Below the pieces are notes generated by a model. That model saw nothing but the letters and a program-made list of their open reading frames with translations. It did no database searches and was not told where the DNA came from. From Coemansia sp. RSA 922 (taxonomy: Eukaryota > Kickxellomycota > Kickxellomycetes > Kickxellales > Kickxellaceae): DNA of 35,289 bases. The stretch lies in NCBI GenBank assembly GCA_027577415.1, contig JANBQS010000107.1, positions 1-35,289 of the forward strand, given 5' to 3'. Of this stretch, positions 30,697-35,289 are shown in pieces; position 1 is the stretch's first letter; the number at the start of each line of letters is the position of its first letter. The position numbers were made by a program, and so were the translations under genes.

Positions 30697-30729
30697 TAAA
30701 CATAAGTAGTATTGAAGAAAGGAAAAAAG

Positions 30730-33700
30730 TTACTTTGAAAGAGCCAATACCTGTAGTTTATCATTCAACGCATGCTCATCTTTAGTCGCACACATAAGCT
30801 GAGCATCTCTGATCCACGCCTTTGCGCTCCTCGCGCCCCTCGCACCAGCCACGATAGCCCTACCAACAATATCTATGGATTCTCCCAACTCGCACGTACT
30901 CCATGGAGCATCCAAGCACCAGCGTAAAAGCGACTCGATACAAAGACGATAACATGCGTACAAGCCAGCATCAGCCCCACAAACAACAACGTCGTTGCAG
31001 AACAACGATTCCGAGAACTGAGCCCTCGCCACCGACACAGCAGAGCACGTATCGTACCTCAACGAGTACCTACAGGTGGTAGGTTCCAAAACCTGCAGAC
31101 AGAAGAGCGCGTTCTGCGAAATCTCTGGTGCTCTCAAAACAGGCGGTTGTTGGTTGCTGGCACCGACTTGCATGTCTGACAGGAGACGAGCAGAGTCCAC
31201 GCAGGTACGGACGAGGATCAGCGCAGATTTGGAAAACTCCGGTACCATTGATCCGCCCAGGACCCCCAGCGACGAAGCCAAGGCCCCAAGGATCTGCGAG
31301 ACAATAGTGATTGCGATGGTTTGACCCGGAGCGCTAACCTGAGTAGCAGACTGCACGACCCAGAAACGGTCATGCAGTAGGGTGCCGTCGCTCAGCACTG
31401 ACAACGGGTAATTGGCAATGGCCCTAAGCACCACACGCATCAGTGCTGTTAGGTTACCAAGTGCGGCCAATGCCGGCTGCATGAGCAAAGCCAGGCCGCC
31501 TGCTGAGCCAGCCGACTCGCCATCGAGTTTGGCCCTGCTCGAAGCCTCAACCAGAGAATTGATCTCCAGGGCTACCTGCTGTCTGATCCACGGCAACACA
31601 AACGAACTGTGCCTCGACACATACAGAGCCAAGCCCTTGGGATTCTCAGCAGCAGTGAGGTGGAACAGCAGGGTCAAGGCCGCTCTGCTAGTAAGCACAT
31701 CGCCCAGTGGGTTTGATGCCAGAACCAAAGTGACGTTGACAAAGTCAGCGTTCTTGAATGCTGACAAACTCAAATCAAAGGCCCTCGCTGACTGCGCAGC
31801 CTGCCTTAGAACGTGAGTCCGCTGCTTACGCACATTGGCGCTAGACCGCAATACGGAGCGCAGCAACGGAATGTCGGAGAGTCGCAAGTACGGACGACGC
31901 AAGAGCAGCTGGTTGACGTCAGCAAACATGGCATGTTCGGGGTGCATCATGACGTTGAGCGACGTAGCCACAAATATGGTGATTGCAAATGGAATCCTCG
32001 GGAACTCTGACTCGTCGCGATCCACAATAGCGTTACGCAGTGCATCCAACAACAAAAGGTATTGGCGCTGGCCGCTGAGGTTCTTGGCATCCATGACACG
32101 GGCATAAAGTATATCCAAAATATAATACGCCAGCTTACGAGTACGCGGGTCAGCCGACGACAGTGCCACGAGAGCGAGTCCGGCCGCATTGCATTCGAAT
32201 AGTCTCCTGATATCTACCTGCACGCGAGCTGAAACCAGGGTCCATACCCAAGCGAGCATAAACTGCGGGTCATACACCAGCGAGCTATCATATATGTCCA
32301 ATCCTGGTTTATCGCCGCCGTCATCCGACAACGCCGTCAGTAGCTGCGAAACAGGGTCTGACGCCGGGTACTGATTGACGGGGAAATTGAGCACAGTGCG
32401 GAATAGTTTGCCACTATCCACCGCCAACAAAGCATTAGACAGGGTGTCCTCTCCGACAATGCCGATATCGTTCTCGTCGCGTTCAATCGCGTACCTATTA
32501 CGGCTGATCCGCTCTTTGACATAGGTAGTAGCCGCAGTAGGCCCGAATGCCAGTGCTACGCGCTGGATGCTCTGACGCGTAGTCTGCTCATAGTCGCCGA
32601 TAACACGCAGAAGCACCATATCGGACAGTGAGCGCGTGCCGCCATATGCGCCCATCAGACACTCTAGCTGGTCAAGCGACAGGTAGTCATCCAGGGAGGC
32701 AGACCAGCGGGAAAGCGACGGCTTGGCCAAATCCCAGAGCGCAGAAACAGTCAGCGACAACAGGCCGCATAGACCAGCCACTCGCATACGGTCGCCGAAC
32801 AGTCGGCAGTCAAACAAGCGACGCAACACAGCAAACCAGCGCAACTCAGGGTCAGGCTGCAAGCCAGCAGCAGACACGATCGAGTGTGTGGCAGTAGTCA
32901 TAAACGCAAGCAACCTGTAGACTGATGCCGGGTGCTGCTCAACCAGCGTATGCAGCTCCTCAGCGCTGAGGGTCTCAGCCTGGTCGAACGGCACACAGAT
33001 CGAGAGTACCAGGGCGTCGATACTGCGGAAACTAGCCAGCACTGCTTTCTTGGCGCTCAGTGCAGTGACATTGGTCAAGCCCTTGGCAAACTGCACGCAA
33101 TGCTCCATGGCGCTAGCCAACACACTAGTCAGCGACATATCGGACTGCTGGGCAATGTCAGCCAGTGCAGCAAACGAATCCAAACCAGCGTCGATCTGCT
33201 CTGGGAACAGCGCAGAACGAAGTACCATAGACCTCAACAGAGTAGCACGCACGGTATCCGTCGACTTTACAAGCTTGCGTCTCAGTGCGTCAATTGCAGC
33301 AGAGTTCTCAGTGCCTTGGATAAAGGCGTTAGCGACGAACAGGAGATCCGAGTCAGCCGCCATCTCAGTGATACGTGACGAGATACGCGACGAGCCAGCA
33401 AGCAGACAAGCACCGAGCTTGAGGCACATAGAAGACAGTAGCTGCGAGGAGCTGCTGCCATCCCACGTTATACGACCGCCCTCGGTCTCATGCATTGCCG
33501 AGACTGCCATTGCGTGCAGAAGGCCGGCCAGATAGTGCATCCGGTGGCCGGTCATTTCAGCGGGATTCTCCAGCATACGTCCCACCCACTCGCAAGCCCT
33601 CATTCGCAGGGAGTCGTTGGCCGATACTATGCGAGCCAGCAGCTCGCGTCGGGACTGGTCGCGGGCATAGCTGCTCTTATCCGCAGCACGCTGCCACAAA

Positions 33701-35289
33701 TGCCCAAGCGCCCCACCAGTCACATCAATGGCCGCGTCAAGAGCATATGCCTGGCCGAGTCTCGGAAGCCTAGCCAGCTCCAGGCTGCTAGCCGAACCCA
33801 CTGTAACCGCCTTACTACCAGTGGCCAGCCGCGCAGCATGCTCCAGCAGCTCCTCGCCGCTGTTGTCAGTGGATCCCAACGACGATAGCCACATACCAAT
33901 GACCTTTGAGACGAGATACGCCTTGGCCGACCGCACGTGTTCAAGAGACTCCAAGTCGCTACTCGCACTGTCCTGCAGCAAGGAGAACACTGCTGTGGCG
34001 GCTGCGCAAAACGCGTCCTGGGTAGGCTGTGCGCGAGCAAACTCAGCAAGCATCTTGATGAGCCCCGACCGCGAGCTCTCGGAGGCCGCAGGCGATGCAA
34101 CACACAGCAGAGATAACAAGTATACCATGTGCGTAGCCGAAATATCGGGTACCGACAGAGCAGTCTCCATACGAATAAGCAGCGCTTGCCAAGTTTTGCT
34201 CGCTGCCAATGGACTAGTCCAGACCTGAGCTGATCTACGTGCCAAGACCGACAGATTGTAATCCAAAACACTCTGAGACCCTGCACCCAGCATAAACGGG
34301 CAGAGCGAGCGCGAGTACTGCTCAATCATAACCGGCAGAGCTCCCTTGTCGATCGATGCCATGTGCTCGTAAATAAGAGCAAACGCAAACGACAACGCCT
34401 TTGACCCATCCTGGAGTGTCTGTGTAGCCAGACAGCGTACCAACTGCACGGCGTACAGACCGAACTGCGACGACCCCTTGCTAGCCAACAACATGTGAGC
34501 CAATAGTCTTTGCACGCCAATGTTGTCGCTCACCAAAGCAACCAGCGACGTGCTGCCGAGCAGGTGGCGGAACATAGACAGCAAGAAAGACGTATCGTCA
34601 ATTTGCAGGATCTCGGGCGCAAGAGCAACGAACGCTGGCGTATCCCACAGCGAGTGTCCGTTTAGACTTACGCGATGGTAGGCCGAAATCCAAGTAATGG
34701 TCGCAATACACACGGCCTGCCGCTCACCGCCCACAGATACGCGTGCCTGTTCCAATAGCCATTCGGTGATAGCGCTCACTGACAATCCGTGCTCGCGCAG
34801 TGCCAGAGCCAGCTGCGTCATGAGCTCCGATAGCCGGTCCTCGATATTGGCACAAGCAGTAGCCAGCTCGCGCTTCAACTGCACGTCCACGGCAGATCCA
34901 ACTCCACTGCCAATAGCTGTCGGCTTTGTGGTTACGACGCCAGCCGCTGCCGTCAGAAGATAATCAACAGTGCCCTGCATTGCCTCAACAAAGGCTGACT
35001 CGATCTTGGCGCAATACTGTTTCTCGTCCTCGACTTTCTTCTTATCCAGCTTGGCAATCCTTGGCGCCAAAGTCAGATCAGCAGCCATTGCAACAAACCG
35101 ACTCAAGCGCCGGGTAGCCTCCATACCGCGAGACTCGGATATGCGACAAACGACCTCGCTCACGAAGCCGTACATATCGGAAGTCTGCATCTCGCCGGAG
35201 ATTCTCTCCCGCGAGGCCTCGCGCCAGTTGGAGCCCTGAGATTTGGCGCCAAAGGCCAGTTTGAGAATGGCAGCCTCCACTATAGCCGA
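30730..35289 (-). CDS. URB1: URB1/NPA1 nucleolar pre-60S factor, N-terminus outside window
   Basis: A frame of 1519 codons plus stop is open to the right window edge, so the start is missing. The C-terminal third carries the URB1/NopRA1 conserved block: DIYDSSLVYDPQFMLAWVW, LALVALSSADPRTRKLAYYI, GQRQYLLLLDALRNAI, PRIPFAITIFVATSLNVMMH, and NQLLLRRPYLRLSDIPLL. The remainder is a helical-repeat (HEAT/ARM-like) solenoid rich in Ala, Leu and Ser, without enzymatic motifs. Family knowledge: Npa1/Urb1 is a very large protein of early pre-60S particles in the nucleolus, where it works with snoRNPs and the helicase Dbp6. No intron is needed in the visible part. The first visible residues are SAIVEAAILKLAF; several hundred residues probably lie beyond. 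Confidence 0.88.
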   Translation of the reverse strand, partial: SAIVEAAILKLAFGAKSQGSNWREASRERISGEMQTSDMYGFVSEVVCRISESRGMEATRRLSRFVAMAADLTLAPRIAKLDKKKVEDEKQYCAKIESAFVEAMQGTVDYLLTAAAGVVTTKPTAIGSGVGSAVDVQLKRELATACANIEDRLSELMTQLALALREHGLSVSAITEWLLEQARVSVGGERQAVCIATITWISAYHRVSLNGHSLWDTPAFVALAPEILQIDDTSFLLSMFRHLLGSTSLVALVSDNIGVQRLLAHMLLASKGSSQFGLYAVQLVRCLATQTLQDGSKALSFAFALIYEHMASIDKGALPVMIEQYSRSLCPFMLGAGSQSVLDYNLSVLARRSAQVWTSPLAASKTWQALLIRMETALSVPDISATHMVYLLSLLCVASPAASESSRSGLIKMLAEFARAQPTQDAFCAAATAVFSLLQDSASSDLESLEHVRSAKAYLVSKVIGMWLSSLGSTDNSGEELLEHAARLATGSKAVTVGSASSLELARLPRLGQAYALDAAIDVTGGALGHLWQRAADKSSYARDQSRRELLARIVSANDSLRMRACEWVGRMLENPAEMTGHRMHYLAGLLHAMAVSAMHETEGGRITWDGSSSSQLLSSMCLKLGACLLAGSSRISSRITEMAADSDLLFVANAFIQGTENSAAIDALRRKLVKSTDTVRATLLRSMVLRSALFPEQIDAGLDSFAALADIAQQSDMSLTSVLASAMEHCVQFAKGLTNVTALSAKKAVLASFRSIDALVLSICVPFDQAETLSAEELHTLVEQHPASVYRLLAFMTTATHSIVSAAGLQPDPELRWFAVLRRLFDCRLFGDRMRVAGLCGLLSLTVSALWDLAKPSLSRWSASLDDYLSLDQLECLMGAYGGTRSLSDMVLLRVIGDYEQTTRQSIQRVALAFGPTAATTYVKERISRNRYAIERDENDIGIVGEDTLSNALLAVDSGKLFRTVLNFPVNQYPASDPVSQLLTALSDDGGDKPGLDIYDSSLVYDPQFMLAWVWTLVSARVQVDIRRLFECNAAGLALVALSSADPRTRKLAYYILDILYARVMDAKNLSGQRQYLLLLDALRNAIVDRDESEFPRIPFAITIFVATSLNVMMHPEHAMFADVNQLLLRRPYLRLSDIPLLRSVLRSSANVRKQRTHVLRQAAQSARAFDLSLSAFKNADFVNVTLVLASNPLGDVLTSRAALTLLFHLTAAENPKGLALYVSRHSSFVLPWIRQQVALEINSLVEASSRAKLDGESAGSAGGLALLMQPALAALGNLTALMRVVLRAIANYPLSVLSDGTLLHDRFWVVQSATQVSAPGQTIAITIVSQILGALASSLGVLGGSMVPEFSKSALILVRTCVDSARLLSDMQVGASNQQPPVLRAPEISQNALFCLQVLEPTTCRYSLRYDTCSAVSVARAQFSESLFCNDVVVCGADAGLYACYRLCIESLLRWCLDAPWSTCELGESIDIVGRAIVAGARGARSAKAWIRDAQLMCATKDEHALNDKLQVLALSK

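Overview
The window is nuclear DNA of a filamentous fungus. Evidence: compact intron-containing genes with GTAAGT-type donors and CTAAT/TACTAAC branch sites, a myosin-motor/chitin-synthase fusion, a fungal delta-12 desaturase, and TAF11, SPT2, RFC3, DBP10, URB1 and CSE1 orthologues. Two genes resemble families that I recall as greatly expanded in Kickxellomycotina (Coemansia, Linderina): the open-ended gene at the left edge and the AAA-ATPase-like/PD-(D/E)XK nuclease relic near 28-29.5 kb. An early-diverging fungus of that group is therefore my best inference; no rRNA or mitochondrial marker is present to prove it.

Layout. 1-1357 (-): lineage-specific hypothetical gene, C-terminus cut by the window edge. 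1963-3329 (+): delta-12 fatty acid desaturase. 3375-4229 (-): TAF11. 4345-5923 (-): SPT2 histone chaperone with a 12-nt first exon. 6178-7543 (+): TBC1D20/Gyp8-like RabGAP with a C-terminal anchor. 7593-8774 (-): ARV1 with an unusual N-terminal exon. 9158-12233 (+): CSE1 exportin. 13193-14359 (+): cyclin K/T/Ctk2-like, three exons. 15165-21442 (+): chitin synthase with a degenerate myosin motor. 21530-24436 (-): DBP10 helicase with an SRGG tail. 24704-25756 (+): RFC3. 25834-26517 (-): dolichyl pyrophosphate phosphatase. 26712-27248 (-): RPL11. 27249-30120: AT-richer accessory stretch with a decayed AAA/nuclease gene, an orphan reading frame and small tandem repeats. 30121-30696 (+): AANAT-like GNAT acetyltransferase. 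30730-35289 (-): URB1/NPA1, start cut by the window edge.

Nearly everything is housekeeping: transcription and chromatin (TAF11, SPT2, cyclin), 60S ribosome production (DBP10, URB1, RPL11), replication (RFC3), membrane and glycan biology (desaturase, ARV1, dolichyl phosphatase, RabGAP, chitin synthase) and nuclear transport (CSE1). The genes do not form a pathway cluster. Five convergent pairs are separated by only 33-87 bp. Four of the introns I resolved are 94-97 nt long. I found no intact transposon, tRNA, rRNA or CRISPR array.

The parts most worth a second look are the broken AAA/PD-(D/E)XK gene whose nuclease half stays open with all catalytic residues, the extra membrane-type first exon on ARV1, the chitin synthase motor with changed switch residues, and an isolated GC-rich exon-like island at 12342-12428 on the minus strand.
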